64,000 bases of DNA from Azospirillum endophyticum (GCF_016595245.1 NZ_JAENHM010000060.1:62001-126000); one strand, 5' to 3'. Counted from the first letter of the stretch, positions 17,278 to 26,528 are shown. Notes: generated by a model from the letters alone, not told the origin. Program-made: numbers and translations.

Positions 17278-17778
17278 ATGAGCAAGTCATCAATGTCCGC
17301 CGGCTCCGAGCGGAACACCCTGCCCTCCTTCGACGGGACCGGCAACAGGATCGTTCTGGCGTTGCTGGGACTGATGATCGCCTTTGCCGGCGCCGGGGCC
17401 GGCGGCGCGCTGTTGTTGCGTCCGGCTCCCGCCCAAGGCGCCTACGCCCCTCCCCGGATCGCGGCGGCATCGGCTCCGGCCGTCTACGCCGCCTTGCCGA
17501 CCCTGACCGTCACGCTGAACGACGGCCGTCGTCTGCAGGAGCTGCGCCTGCGGGCGGTCCTGGAATTCGATCCGGCGACCCCGCTGGAAACGGTCACGCC
17601 TCACCTGCCGCACATCGCCGACGCCATCAGCCGGCGCCTGCTGGAGGTCGATCCCGCCGAACTGCGCGGGGCGGAAGGGCCGGCCTATATCAAGGACGCC
17701 CTGCGCTACGTCGCCAACAAGACCATGCGGCCGCTGAAGCTTCGACAAGTGCTGATCCAGGACATGCTGCTGCGCTGA
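17278..17778 (+). CDS. FliL-family flagellar basal-body-associated protein
   Basis: 166 residues: short cytoplasmic tail, one membrane helix (about 24-46, IVLALLGLMIAFAGAGAGG), then a periplasmic domain with the FliL pattern LTVTLNDGRRLQELRLRAVLEF...LPHIADAISRRLLEVDPAELRG...IKDALRYVANK, ending IQDMLLR. FliL associates with the stator and the MS ring to stabilise motor torque. No other flagellar gene lies nearby, so this is a lone copy or belongs to a scattered set. The start ATG has only a weak ribosome site (GGGCGGC). Confidence 0.8.
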   Translation: MSKSSMSAGSERNTLPSFDGTGNRIVLALLGLMIAFAGAGAGGALLLRPAPAQGAYAPPRIAAASAPAVYAALPTLTVTLNDGRRLQELRLRAVLEFDPATPLETVTPHLPHIADAISRRLLEVDPAELRGAEGPAYIKDALRYVANKTMRPLKLRQVLIQDMLLR

Positions 17779-17882
17779 CGGCGCGCTTCCCAATACCCGC
17801 CTCGACCCCATATCCTTTCGGACCGCGATCATTCGTGGAAACCTCTCTTGAGATATGGGTCCAGTTGCGGAAGGAGACGGCC

Positions 17883-19250
17883 TTGGCCGAGTTCGATTTC
17901 GACCTCTTCACCATCGGGGCGGGGTCCGGGGGTGTCGCCGCCAGCCGGCGTGCCGCGTCCTACGGCGCCAAGGTCGCGATCTGCGAGGGCAGCCGCGTCG
18001 GCGGCACCTGCGTGATCCGCGGCTGCGTGCCGAAGAAGCTTCTGGTCTATGCCGCCCAGTTCCGCGATGGCTTCGAGGATTCGGCCGGTTATGGCTGGAG
18101 CGCGCCCATGCCGTCCTTCGACTGGGAAACGCTGATCGCGCGCAAGGATAGCGAGATCGACCGGCTGAACGGCATCTACATCACCATGCTGAAGAACTCC
18201 GGCGTCACCCTCTTCGAGGGGTTCGGCCGGATCATCGACCGCCACACGGTGGAGGTCGACGGCAAGCGCTACACCGCCCGCAACATCCTGATCGCCACCG
18301 GCGGCTGGCCGTCGCTGCCGCCGATCGAGGGGATCGAGCATGCCGCGACCTCCAACGAGGCGCTGCACCTGGAGACGCTGCCCCATTCCGTGCTGATCAT
18401 CGGCGGCGGCTACATCGCCGTCGAGTTCGCCAGCATCTTCCGCGGGCTGGGCGCGGACGTGACGCTGATGATCCGCGGCGATGATCTGCTGAACGGGTTC
18501 GACGACGATATCCGCGTGGCCCTGGCGCAGGAGATGCGCAAGCGCGGCATCACCATCATCTCGCGCTGCAAGCCGGCGAAGCTGATCAAGGGTGCCGGCG
18601 GCTATACGCTGACCGACCATTTGGGCCGCGAGCATTCGGCCGGCCTCGTGATGGCCGCCACCGGCCGCAGCCCGAACACGAAGAATCTCGGGCTGGAAGA
18701 GGTCGGCATCACCCTGAGCGGCTCCGGCGCGATCCCGGTCGACGAATGGTCGCGCACATCCGTCAACAACATCTACGCCATCGGCGACGTCACCGACCGC
18801 ATGGCGCTGACCCCCATCGCCATCGCCGAGGGACGGGCGCTGGCCGAAACGCTGTTCAACGACAACCCGATGCACATCGGCTACGACAACGTGCCGACCG
18901 CGGTGTTCTCGCTGCCGCCGCTCGGCACCGTCGGTCTGACCGAGATGCAGGCCCGCGCCGAATACCCGCAGGTCGACATCTACAAGGCCGGCTTCCGTCC
19001 GATGAAGCACACGCTGTCCGGGCGGGACGAACGGGTGCTGATGAAGCTGGTGGTGGACGGCGCAAGCCAGCGCGTGCTGGGCTGCCACATGATGGGCATG
19101 GACGCGCCGGAGATGATGCAGTCGATGGCGATCGCGCTGAATTGCGGTGCCACCAAGCGCGACTTCGACCGCACCATCGCGCTTCACCCCTCGACCGCCG
19201 AGGAATTCGTCCTGATGCGGGAGAAGGCGGAGCCGGAAAAGACGATCTGA
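17883..19250 (+). CDS. gor: Glutathione-disulfide reductase
   Basis: 455 residues from TTG 17883, six bases after AAGGAG; a GTG at 17835 lacks a ribosome site. FAD-binding TIGAGSGGVAASRRAA, redox-active GGTCVIRGCVPKK (Cys-x4-Cys), NADPH-domain IIGGGYIAVEFASIFRGLG, and the C-terminal HPSTAEEFVLM with the active-site His-Glu pair identify glutathione reductase rather than dihydrolipoamide dehydrogenase. It reduces GSSG with NADPH in the cytoplasm. Monocistronic: a strong hairpin follows the stop. Confidence 0.93.
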   Translation: MAEFDFDLFTIGAGSGGVAASRRAASYGAKVAICEGSRVGGTCVIRGCVPKKLLVYAAQFRDGFEDSAGYGWSAPMPSFDWETLIARKDSEIDRLNGIYITMLKNSGVTLFEGFGRIIDRHTVEVDGKRYTARNILIATGGWPSLPPIEGIEHAATSNEALHLETLPHSVLIIGGGYIAVEFASIFRGLGADVTLMIRGDDLLNGFDDDIRVALAQEMRKRGITIISRCKPAKLIKGAGGYTLTDHLGREHSAGLVMAATGRSPNTKNLGLEEVGITLSGSGAIPVDEWSRTSVNNIYAIGDVTDRMALTPIAIAEGRALAETLFNDNPMHIGYDNVPTAVFSLPPLGTVGLTEMQARAEYPQVDIYKAGFRPMKHTLSGRDERVLMKLVVDGASQRVLGCHMMGMDAPEMMQSMAIALNCGATKRDFDRTIALHPSTAEEFVLMREKAEPEKTI

Positions 19251-19290
19251 ACGACCGGCCTTTCCCCACGCGACAACGGCAGGAGTTCCA

Positions 19291-19332
19291 CAACGGGTCC
19301 AGGAGCGGAGTCTTCCGCTCCTGGACCCGTTG
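19291..19332 (+). terminator. Perfect 19-bp hairpin downstream of gor
   Basis: CAACGGGTCCAGGAGCGGA pairs perfectly with its complement across a GTCT loop. No T-tract follows (ATTTCC), so intrinsic termination may be inefficient or the hairpin may protect the 3' end; position right after gor supports a terminator role. Confidence 0.7.
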
Positions 19333-19383
19333 ATTTCCACGCCTCGGACCTGAAAACCCTGGATTTATCTCGATTGCAGTACA

Positions 19384-19396
19384 TACCATAGTGGTA
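19384..19396. promoter_or_regulatory. Short perfect palindrome upstream of the small secreted protein
   Basis: TACCATAGTGGTA: 5-bp arms around TAG, about 30 bp before the start codon in an AT-richer stretch. Possible operator; the regulator is unknown. Confidence 0.3.
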
Positions 19397-19427
19397 CGAA
19401 CAATTTTCCTAGGAAATGACCCCAAAC

Positions 19428-19910
19428 ATGCGCGGAATTTTTGCAGCGGCCGTCTGTCTCGCGGCGGTTACCTCGGTCGGCACCGCCCACGCCCAGACCA
19501 AGATCGGCGTTTGGGACGTCAAGATCGATAAGGACTGCGCCATCAGCCAGGAATGGAAGACCGATTCGAAGGACACTGCCGGCATCATCCTGGCCTATAC
19601 CAGCAAAGGCCAGGCCATGGTGCTGATGTTCAGTGACTCCGCCTGGAAGCTCAAGGAAAAGGAAGATCTCAACATCTCCTTGTCGGTCGACAAGAAATGG
19701 GGCGACAAGGTTCCTGGTGCCGCCATCGACAAGACGATGGCCGTCGTCGGCATCCCGGCCACCTCCAAGGCGATCGAAGCCCTGATGAACGGCCGTGAAC
19801 TCTACATGGAAATCGACGGCAAGGGCGACGACTACGCCTACACCTATTACCTGGACGATACCCGCAAGGCGATCTCCGCGTTGGAAGCCTGCCGGGCGCA
19901 AGCTCAGTAA
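19428..19910 (+). CDS. Small secreted IalB-like protein
   Basis: 160 residues from ATG 19428 (ATG 19416 would add four); signal peptide MRGIFAAAVCLAAVTSVGTAHA. The mature ~137 residues contain two Cys (after VKIDKD and near the end), SLSVDKKWG, and ALMNGRELYMEI, and align by eye with a domain inside the protein at 2000-3379. Some features recall invasion-associated locus B proteins, but I would not assign that with certainty. Probably periplasmic with one disulfide. No operon partners. Confidence 0.7.
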   Translation: MRGIFAAAVCLAAVTSVGTAHAQTKIGVWDVKIDKDCAISQEWKTDSKDTAGIILAYTSKGQAMVLMFSDSAWKLKEKEDLNISLSVDKKWGDKVPGAAIDKTMAVVGIPATSKAIEALMNGRELYMEIDGKGDDYAYTYYLDDTRKAISALEACRAQAQ

Positions 19911-20230
19911 CGGCTTACGGCCGGGAGGGCGGGAGTATCCGTACGGCGCCATGCCGGGGTGGATGCGCCCGCCCAACCGCCGAGCCCTACACGGAAGGCG
20001 ATCCCTCCCGTCAGCGTTACGATCCGTCCGTCATAGCACTCCGAAACAGGCATTTTCTCTGGAACGCTTCTAAAGATCCTGGGTTAAGGACACCAGAGCG
20101 ATCCGGAACGGCCTGTCCTGCCGGCTCCTGCATCCTGCGCGGCGACCGCCACGAAACGGCTTGGTCCCGGTCGCTCCGATCCGCGGCCCCCCCGCAAAGC
20201 GGGCCATCTGAGGCAGGAGGAGTCCCTCGC
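19911..20230. other. Intergenic region before the Mn catalase gene
   Basis: 320 bp. It contains the EcfG-like promoter at 20061-20085, leaving a leader of about 140 bases before the catalase. No convincing small gene or structured RNA seen. Confidence 0.6.
20061..20085 (+). promoter_or_regulatory. EcfG-type general-stress promoter candidate (Mn catalase)
   Basis: GGAAC, 17 bp, then GTT (GGTT with 16-bp spacing), matching the alphaproteobacterial EcfG consensus GGAAC-N16/17-cGTT. It lies about 145 bp before the catalase start. Two further copies of the motif precede other stress-type small genes in this window. Confidence 0.5.
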
Positions 20231-21133
20231 ATGTTCATGCATAATAAAAAGCTCATGTACACGGTTCGCGTGTCGGAGCCGAATCCAGTGCTCGCCAGCC
20301 TGATGCTTGAGCAGTTCGGCGGCCCGCAGGGCGAACTGGCCGCGGCCATGCGCTACTTCACCCAGGGTCTGGCCGACGAGGATCCCGGTCGCAAGGACAT
20401 GCTGATCGATATCGCGACGGAAGAGCTGAGCCACCTGGAGATCATCGGTTCGATCGTCGCCATGCTGACCAAGGGGGCGAAGGGCAAGCTGGCCGAGGGA
20501 GCGGAGGAGACCGCCGATCTCTACGCCAACATCACCCAGGGCAACGGCAGCCACACCCTGTCGCTGCTGTATGGCGGCGGCCCGGCCCTGGTGAACTCGG
20601 CCGGTCAGCTGTGGACGGGCGGCTACATCGACAGCATCGGCGACCCGACGGCCGACCTGCGCTCCAACGTCGCCGCCGAGGCGCGCGCCAAGATCATCTA
20701 CGAGCGCCTGATCAACGTTACCAATGATCCGGGCGTGAAGGATGCGCTGGGCTTCCTGATGACCCGCGAGATCGCCCACCAGAAGAGCTTCGAGAAGGCG
20801 CTCTACGCCATCGACAACAACTTCCCGCCGGGCAAGCTGCCGGGCAAGCCGGAATACACCGACAAGTACTACAACACGAGCCAGGGCGAAGGCGACATGC
20901 GCGGGCCCTGGAACCAGGGCGCCCAGTGGGAGTTCGTGGACGTCAAGATGGGCGACGCCCCGGTCAACGGCGGCGACGGCAACCCGACGGTCAAGCTCGC
21001 CGCCTCCGAACTGGCGGCCGTCAACGCCGTGGCCGCCCGCACCATGTCGAAGCCCGATTCCGATCCGATCACCGGCGCCGACCTGGGCGCCGGACCGGGC
21101 GCCGGCAAGACCAAGTCGACGACCAAGGGCTGA
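20231..21133 (+). CDS. Manganese catalase
   Basis: 300 residues of the dimanganese catalase family (KatN/YdbD-like). Ligand-bearing helices are visible: GELAAAMRYFTQGL, ATEELSHLEIIG, AAEARAKIIYERL and TREIAHQKSFEKAL supply the Glu and His ligands of the two Mn ions. GGAGGAG lies nine bases before the ATG. The last ~45 residues are Gly/Pro/Lys-rich and disordered-looking. It disproportionates H2O2 in the cytoplasm without heme. The general-stress-type promoter upstream fits. Confidence 0.93.
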   Translation: MFMHNKKLMYTVRVSEPNPVLASLMLEQFGGPQGELAAAMRYFTQGLADEDPGRKDMLIDIATEELSHLEIIGSIVAMLTKGAKGKLAEGAEETADLYANITQGNGSHTLSLLYGGGPALVNSAGQLWTGGYIDSIGDPTADLRSNVAAEARAKIIYERLINVTNDPGVKDALGFLMTREIAHQKSFEKALYAIDNNFPPGKLPGKPEYTDKYYNTSQGEGDMRGPWNQGAQWEFVDVKMGDAPVNGGDGNPTVKLAASELAAVNAVAARTMSKPDSDPITGADLGAGPGAGKTKSTTKG

Positions 21134-21163
21134 TCCGCCAAGACCTGAAGCTCCTTCGGCGAA

Positions 21164-21205
21164 GCCGTCCCCGTCCAGCCATGCCGATCACTGGGCGGGG
21201 ACGGC
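21164..21205. terminator. Hairpin between convergent catalase and ampG genes
   Basis: GCCGTCCCCG (21164-21173) pairs with CGGGGACGGC (21196-21205). The right arm overlaps the last codons of ampG. Could serve both genes; no T-tract. Confidence 0.45.
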
Positions 21206-22573
21206 GGCTCCCTCGCGGCGGTGCAGGCCCATCAGCCAGACCAGCAGGCACAGCGCCGGTACGGCGCCGGCCATCGACAGCAGGAAGAAGCTGACCCAGT
21301 CCATCCGCTCCGCCAGCCAGCCGGACGAGGCGCCGAACAGGTCGCCGCCCAGCTTGTAGAGGCTGGAGAGCAGCGCATATTGCGTCGCGGTATAGGCGAC
21401 GTTGCACAGGCTGGAGAGATAGGCGACGAAGGCCGAGGTCGCTATGCCGGCACAGACATTCTCGACCGCCACGGTCACCGCCAGCATCGACACGTCGTTG
21501 CCGCTCCAGGCCAGGAAGACATAGCCGGCATTCGACACCATCTGCAGGATGCCGCCGATCATCAGGCCGCGCAGGACCCCGACCTTGCCGACCAGCAGGC
21601 CGCCCAGCAGGCCGCCGGCGATCGTCGCCCATAGCCCGAACAGCTTGCTGACGGTGGCGATCTCCGCCTTGGTGAACCCAAGGCTGATATAGAAGGTGGA
21701 GGACATCTGGCCGGCCAGCACCTCCCCCAGCTTGTAGCTGGCGATGAAGGCCAGGATCAGCATCCAGCCGCGCCGCTCCATGAACTGGGCGAAGGGCGCC
21801 ACCACGGCACCGTAGATCCAGGCGAGCACCACCGCGCTGCGTCCCGACAGATGCGGCCGATGCGCCAGCCATTCGGCGATCAGCCGCTCGCGGGCGCTCG
21901 GCGGCGGCTCCTTCGGCTCGCGGCACAGCAGGATGGTCGCCATGCCGACCAGCACCAGCCCCGCCATCACCTCGTAAGCCGTGCGCCAGCCGTAGAACTC
22001 GGCGACGTAGAGGGCGCCCGCCCCTGCCGCCATCATGCCGAAGCGATAGCCCAGCACCAGCACCGCGGCGCCGGCCGCCTGCTGATGCTCTTCCAGCACC
22101 TCGACGCGATAGGCATCGACGACGATGTCCTGGCTGGCCGAGCAGAAGGCGACCAGCACCGCGCACAGCGCCGTCCACCACAGATCCCGCCCCGGATCGG
22201 TGGTTCCCAGCCCCAGCAATGCCGCGATCAGCGCCACCTGCGCCGTCAGCGCCCAGCCGCGCCGCCGCCCGAACAGCCGCGTCATCCCCGGCAGCCGCAG
22301 CCGGTCGATCAGCGGCGCCCACAGGAATTTCAGCGCATAGGGCATGGTGACCAGGGCGAACAGCCCGATGTTGGTCCTGCTGACGCCCTGCTCGGTCAGC
22401 CAGACATTCAGCGTGGCGCCGGTCAGCGCCAGCGGCAGCCCTTCGGAAAAGCCCAGGAACAGGATCGCCAGCACGCGCGGGTCGCGGTAGACCGCCAGGG
22501 CCTGCCCCCAGGAGGACAGGCGCGTTGCCCGCCAGGATGTCGCTTTCACCGGGGAGGCTCCTCTCTCGGGCAT
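21188..22573 (-). CDS. ampG: AmpG-like MFS permease (muropeptide transporter)
   Basis: 461 residues, about 12 to 14 membrane segments. The AmpG signature is clear at the start: RDPRVLAILFLGFSEGLPLALTGATLNVWLTEQGV, then MPYALKFLWAPLIDR. AmpG imports GlcNAc-anhydroMurNAc peptides for cell-wall recycling and, in other bacteria, feeds beta-lactamase induction. ATG 22573 is chosen because the frame upstream has no transporter character. Divergent from the DAHP synthase gene; no ampC/ampR is near. Confidence 0.88.
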   Translation of the reverse strand: MPERGASPVKATSWRATRLSSWGQALAVYRDPRVLAILFLGFSEGLPLALTGATLNVWLTEQGVSRTNIGLFALVTMPYALKFLWAPLIDRLRLPGMTRLFGRRRGWALTAQVALIAALLGLGTTDPGRDLWWTALCAVLVAFCSASQDIVVDAYRVEVLEEHQQAAGAAVLVLGYRFGMMAAGAGALYVAEFYGWRTAYEVMAGLVLVGMATILLCREPKEPPPSARERLIAEWLAHRPHLSGRSAVVLAWIYGAVVAPFAQFMERRGWMLILAFIASYKLGEVLAGQMSSTFYISLGFTKAEIATVSKLFGLWATIAGGLLGGLLVGKVGVLRGLMIGGILQMVSNAGYVFLAWSGNDVSMLAVTVAVENVCAGIATSAFVAYLSSLCNVAYTATQYALLSSLYKLGGDLFGASSGWLAERMDWVSFFLLSMAGAVPALCLLVWLMGLHRREGAAVPAQ

Positions 22574-22842
22574 GGTCGGTCGCCCCCGATGTATAAAGGC
22601 CGCGGGCATCCGCCGCCAGCAGCCCATACGCATCGGGGACGACGCGAATTTCCTTTCATCTGAAATCACCCCCGGTGGCGGACGGCCTATCCCGACGGCA
22701 CAGCATTGCCGGGACGCGGGTCGAAACTGTGGAAAAGTTACCGCGAGTCGCGCTATAGAGTACCTCCCACGGGTCTCGCCGCCGGTCGTTCGCCGCCCGC
22801 CCGGCCCCCGTTCCGCAATCGTCAAGGAAGAGCAGGCGCGTC

Positions 22843-24234
22843 ATGGTCGAGCGTTGGACACCCGCCAGTTGGAGGACGAAACCGGCGAAGCAGTTGCCGA
22901 CTTATCCCGACCAGTCGAAGGTCGAGGCGGTCGAACAGCGCCTGTCCTCCTATCCGCCGCTCGTCTTCGCCGGCGAGGCCCGCCGGCTGAAGGCCAAGCT
23001 GGCCGACGCCGCCGCCGGCCAGGCCTTCCTGCTGCAGGGCGGCGACTGCGCCGAGAGCTTCGCCGAATTCCATCCCAACAACATCCGCGACACCTTCCGC
23101 GTCCTGCTGCAGATGGCCGTGGTGCTGACCTTCGGCGCCTCGATCCCGGTCATCAAGGTCGGTCGCATGGCCGGCCAGTTCGCCAAGCCGCGGTCTGCCG
23201 ACATGGAGACGATCGACGGGGTGGACCTGCCGTCCTACCGCGGCGACATCGTCAACGGCTTCGACTTCACCAGCGACGCCCGCGTTCCCGATCCGGAACG
23301 CATGATGCAGGCCTATACCCAGGCCGCCGCGACGCTGAACCTGCTGCGCGCCTTCGCCCAGGGCGGCTATGCCGACCTGCACAAGGTCCATCAGTGGACG
23401 CTGAGCTTCGTCGAGAAGTCGCCGGCCGGCGAGCATTTCCAGGAGCTGGCCACCCGCCTCGACGAGACGCTGGCCTTCATGGCCGCCTGCGGCATCACCG
23501 CGGAGACGACGCCGCAGATCCGCGAGACCGATTTCTTCACCAGCCACGAGGCGCTGCTGCTGCCGTTCGAGCAGGCGCTGACCCGCATCGACAGCACCAC
23601 CGGCGACTGGTACGACGTGTCGGCCCACATGCTGTGGATCGGCGACCGCACCCGCCAGCCCGACGGTGCCCATGTCGAGTTCCTGCGCGGGGTGAAGAAC
23701 CCCATCGGCCTGAAATGCGGTCCGACCACCGACCCGGACGAGCTGATCCGCCTGATCGACATCCTGAATCCGGCCAACGAGGCCGGGCGCCTGACGCTGA
23801 TCGTGCGCATGGGCTCCGACAAGGTGGCGGAGAAGTTCCCGCCGCTGCTGCGCAAGGTCCAGCGCGAAGGCCGCACCGTGGTGTGGTCCTGCGACCCGAT
23901 GCACGGCAACACGATCAAGTCGACCACCGGCTACAAGACCCGCCCGGTGGAGCGCGTGCTGGCCGAGGCCAGAGGCTTCTTCGAGGTGCATCAGGCCGAA
24001 GGCACCCATGCCGGCGGCGTGCATTTCGAACTGACCGGCCAGGACGTGACGGAGTGCACCGGCGGCGCCCAGGCGATCACCGACCACAACCTGGCGCTCC
24101 GCTACCACACCGCCTGCGATCCGCGCCTGAACGCCAGCCAATCGCTGGAACTCGCCTTCCTGCTGTCGGAAAAGCTGAAGGAAGGCCGCCAGTCCCGCGA
24201 GGCCCGGCGCCGCGCGGCGGTGGCTGCCGAATAG
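22843..24234 (+). CDS. Class II 3-deoxy-7-phosphoheptulonate synthase
   Basis: 463 residues of the plant-type (AroA-II) DAHP synthase: PLVFAGEARRLKAKL, LLQGGDCAESF with the metal-binding Cys, VGRMAGQFAKPRS, GLKCGPTTDP, WSCDPMHGNT and GGVHFELTGQDVTECTGG appear in order. It condenses PEP and erythrose-4-phosphate, the first shikimate-pathway step. AGGAAG lies 11 bases before the ATG. A good terminator follows. Chorismate mutase and hisC of the same broader pathway lie 18 kb away. Confidence 0.95.
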   Translation: MVERWTPASWRTKPAKQLPTYPDQSKVEAVEQRLSSYPPLVFAGEARRLKAKLADAAAGQAFLLQGGDCAESFAEFHPNNIRDTFRVLLQMAVVLTFGASIPVIKVGRMAGQFAKPRSADMETIDGVDLPSYRGDIVNGFDFTSDARVPDPERMMQAYTQAAATLNLLRAFAQGGYADLHKVHQWTLSFVEKSPAGEHFQELATRLDETLAFMAACGITAETTPQIRETDFFTSHEALLLPFEQALTRIDSTTGDWYDVSAHMLWIGDRTRQPDGAHVEFLRGVKNPIGLKCGPTTDPDELIRLIDILNPANEAGRLTLIVRMGSDKVAEKFPPLLRKVQREGRTVVWSCDPMHGNTIKSTTGYKTRPVERVLAEARGFFEVHQAEGTHAGGVHFELTGQDVTECTGGAQAITDHNLALRYHTACDPRLNASQSLELAFLLSEKLKEGRQSREARRRAAVAAE

Positions 24235-24265
24235 GCGTCCCTCGGAAAATCGGGCGAAAAAGATC

Positions 24266-24289
24266 GGGGGGCGTTTTGCGCCCCCCTTT
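24266..24289 (+). terminator. Rho-independent terminator after DAHP synthase
   Basis: GGGGGGCG and CGCCCCCC form an 8-bp stem with a TTTTG loop, followed by TTTCCATTTT. It lies between convergent genes and is the clearest intrinsic terminator in the window. Confidence 0.85.
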
Positions 24290-24300
24290 CCATTTTCCGG

Positions 24301-25362
24301 TTACCGTTCGATTTCCTTGTTCCAGCGCTGGTTCCAGTCCGGGCGCTTCTCGTTGATGACGTCCCAGTCCACCGTGACGGCGTTCTTCATGTAGCCCTGG
24401 AACTTGTTCATCTCGTCGGCCACCTCGGCCGGCGCCGCGACCTTGGTGTTGGACGGGATCTGCGCGCCGTATTGCAGGGCGGCGAGCTGCGCCTCCGGCC
24501 CCAGCAGGTAGGCGGCCAGCTTCTGCGCGGCCTCGTTGTCCGGGTTCTTGGCGACGACGCATTCGCCGACCATCAGGACGACCGAGCCTTCCTTGGGCTG
24601 GGCGTATTCCACCGGGATGCCCTTGGCCTTCAGGCTGCCGACGCCGGTCGGGGTCAGCGGGAAGATGGCCGCCTCGTTGGTCTGCACCATCTCGGCGATC
24701 TTGGCGGAGCTGGGGATGTACTCCAGCACGTTCGGGCCGATGGTCTTGCGCCAGGTGGTGAAGCCCGGATCGACGTTGGCCTCGGTGCCGCCCTTGATGC
24801 GGTTGTACATCAGGAAGGCGTGCAGGCCGAAGGAGCTGCTGGCGGCGGACTGGACGACGATCTTGCCCTTGTACTTGGGGTCGGCCAGATCCATCCAGCT
24901 GGTCGGCGGCGCCCAGCCCTTCTCGTCGAACATCGCCTTGTTATAGGCGAGGCCGGTCATGCCCATGTTGACGCCGACCGCCATGTCGCCCTTCAGGCGC
25001 GCGGACTGGTAGACGTCATTCAGCACCGGCGAGCTGTCCATCTTCTGGCACAGGCCCATGCCGATGGCACGGTACATCAGCCCGTCGTCCAGGAAGACGA
25101 CGTGCATCTGCGGATTGTCCTTCTGGGCCTGCAGCTTGGCCAGGATGTCGGACGAGGTGCCGGGGACAACCACCACCTTGATGCCGGTCGCCTTCTCGAA
25201 GGCGGGGAAGACGTTCTCGGTGTAGGTCTTCTCCATCGTGCCGCCATTCATGCCGATGTAGACCGTCTTGGTCTGGGCGGCAGCGGGAGTGGCGAGCGAC
25301 GCGGCGGCCGCGATGGCAACCGTGGCGAGACCGGTGAGAGACAGGGAACGCAAGGTGGGCAT
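24301..25362 (-). CDS. Pot-type ABC substrate-binding protein (spermidine/putrescine/opine family)
   Basis: 353 residues from ATG 25362 with GGAGG six bases upstream; signal peptide through ASLATPAAA-QTK. The mature protein is of the type 2 periplasmic binding fold (SBP_bac_6/8): VYIGMNGGTMEKTYTENVFPAFEKATG, GTSSDILAKLQAQ, DDGLMYRAIGMGLCQ. It closes the minus-strand operon that begins with the ATPase at 31246. In this operon a three-subunit flavoprotein lies between the permeases and this gene, so the ligand is probably that enzyme's substrate, an amino acid, opine or amine. Confidence 0.88.
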   Translation of the reverse strand: MPTLRSLSLTGLATVAIAAAASLATPAAAQTKTVYIGMNGGTMEKTYTENVFPAFEKATGIKVVVVPGTSSDILAKLQAQKDNPQMHVVFLDDGLMYRAIGMGLCQKMDSSPVLNDVYQSARLKGDMAVGVNMGMTGLAYNKAMFDEKGWAPPTSWMDLADPKYKGKIVVQSAASSSFGLHAFLMYNRIKGGTEANVDPGFTTWRKTIGPNVLEYIPSSAKIAEMVQTNEAAIFPLTPTGVGSLKAKGIPVEYAQPKEGSVVLMVGECVVAKNPDNEAAQKLAAYLLGPEAQLAALQYGAQIPSNTKVAAPAEVADEMNKFQGYMKNAVTVDWDVINEKRPDWNQRWNKEIER

Positions 25363-25409
25363 GCACGTCCTCCAAAGGGCCAAGGGATGGGATTTTAGGC
25401 GGTCGGCGT

Positions 25410-26528
25410 TTAGGTGGTCAGCGGGAAGCGGTCGATGCGGAACGGCTCCAGCGGCATCGCGGTCTCGCCGGCGGTTACCAGTTCGGCGAGCGTCTGGCCG
25501 ACGCCGGGGCCGATCTGGAAACCGGCACCGGAGAAGCCGAAGGCGTGGAACAGGCCGGGCGTGGTGCGGCTGGGGCCGATGATCGGGTTGCGGTCGGGCG
25601 TGTAGCCCTCCACCCCGGTCCAGCAGCGGATGACGTGGGCGTGGCGCAGCTGCGGGAACAGCTCCGCTGCGTCGCGCATCAGGGTCAGCACGGCGTCGCG
25701 CTGCGGCCGGGCGCGATCGGCGTCCAGTGCGAAGCCGCGCCCGCCGCCGACCACCATGTTGCCGCGCGGCACCTGCCGGCCATAGACGCCGCCGCCCTCC
25801 ACCCCGATGTTGACGTCGAGGAAGCGGGGCAGCGGCTCCGTCACCGCCATGTTGGGGTGGAGCGATTCGAGCGGCACCGGCTCGCCGAAGGCTTCCGCCA
25901 CCCGCCGGGACCAGGCGCCGGCGGTGTTCAGCAGGAAGCGGGCGCGCACCTCCAGAACGTCGCCGCTCAGCAGGACGAAGCGGTCGCCGTCCTTCTCGAC
26001 CCGGTCGACCGGCGTCTGTTCGCGCACCACGACACCCAGCTTGGCCGCGGCGCGGGCAAAGGCGGGGGAGACGAGACGCGGGTTGGCGTGGCCGTCCTCC
26101 GGACACAGCGAGCCGCCGATGGCGCGGTCGCCCAGCGCCGGCCAGCGGCGGCGGAACTCATCGCCCGTGACGATCTCCAGCCCGAGACCGAAGCCCTGGG
26201 TGCGCTCGCGGTAGTCGATCAGGGACGCAAGATCGGGTTCGCTGCGCGCCAGCTTCAGATGACCGGAGCGGATGTATTCGGCATCGGTGCCCAGCAACTC
26301 CGGCAGCCGGCCCCAGATGGCATGGGCGCGCTGGGACAGCGGCAGCTGCTCCAGCGGGCGGCCCTGCCGGCGCACGCCGCCGAAATTGACGCCGCTCGCC
26401 TTGGCGCCGCACCAGTCGCGCTCCAGCAGCGTCACCGACAGGCCGGCCTGCCGCAGGAACAGCGCCGCCGACCCGCCGACGATCCCGCCGCCGACGATGG
26501 CGACGTCGCAATCGATCCGTTCCCGCAT
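25410..26528 (-). CDS. FAD-dependent oxidoreductase, DadA/HcnC-like (catalytic beta subunit)
   Basis: 372 residues. VAIVGGGIVGGSAALFLRQAG is the FAD Rossmann motif; the C-terminal CWTGVEGYTPDRNPIIGPS and GFSGAGFQIGPGVGQTLAELV are typical of the DAO/DadA family. ATG 26528 overlaps the upstream stop (TGATG) and has GGAGG seven bases before it. With the two preceding genes it forms a HcnABC/opine-oxidase-type heterotrimer, in which this subunit oxidises a C-N bond and passes electrons to the partner flavin and Fe-S centres. True substrate unknown. Confidence 0.88.
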   Translation of the reverse strand: MRERIDCDVAIVGGGIVGGSAALFLRQAGLSVTLLERDWCGAKASGVNFGGVRRQGRPLEQLPLSQRAHAIWGRLPELLGTDAEYIRSGHLKLARSEPDLASLIDYRERTQGFGLGLEIVTGDEFRRRWPALGDRAIGGSLCPEDGHANPRLVSPAFARAAAKLGVVVREQTPVDRVEKDGDRFVLLSGDVLEVRARFLLNTAGAWSRRVAEAFGEPVPLESLHPNMAVTEPLPRFLDVNIGVEGGGVYGRQVPRGNMVVGGGRGFALDADRARPQRDAVLTLMRDAAELFPQLRHAHVIRCWTGVEGYTPDRNPIIGPSRTTPGLFHAFGFSGAGFQIGPGVGQTLAELVTAGETAMPLEPFRIDRFPLTT

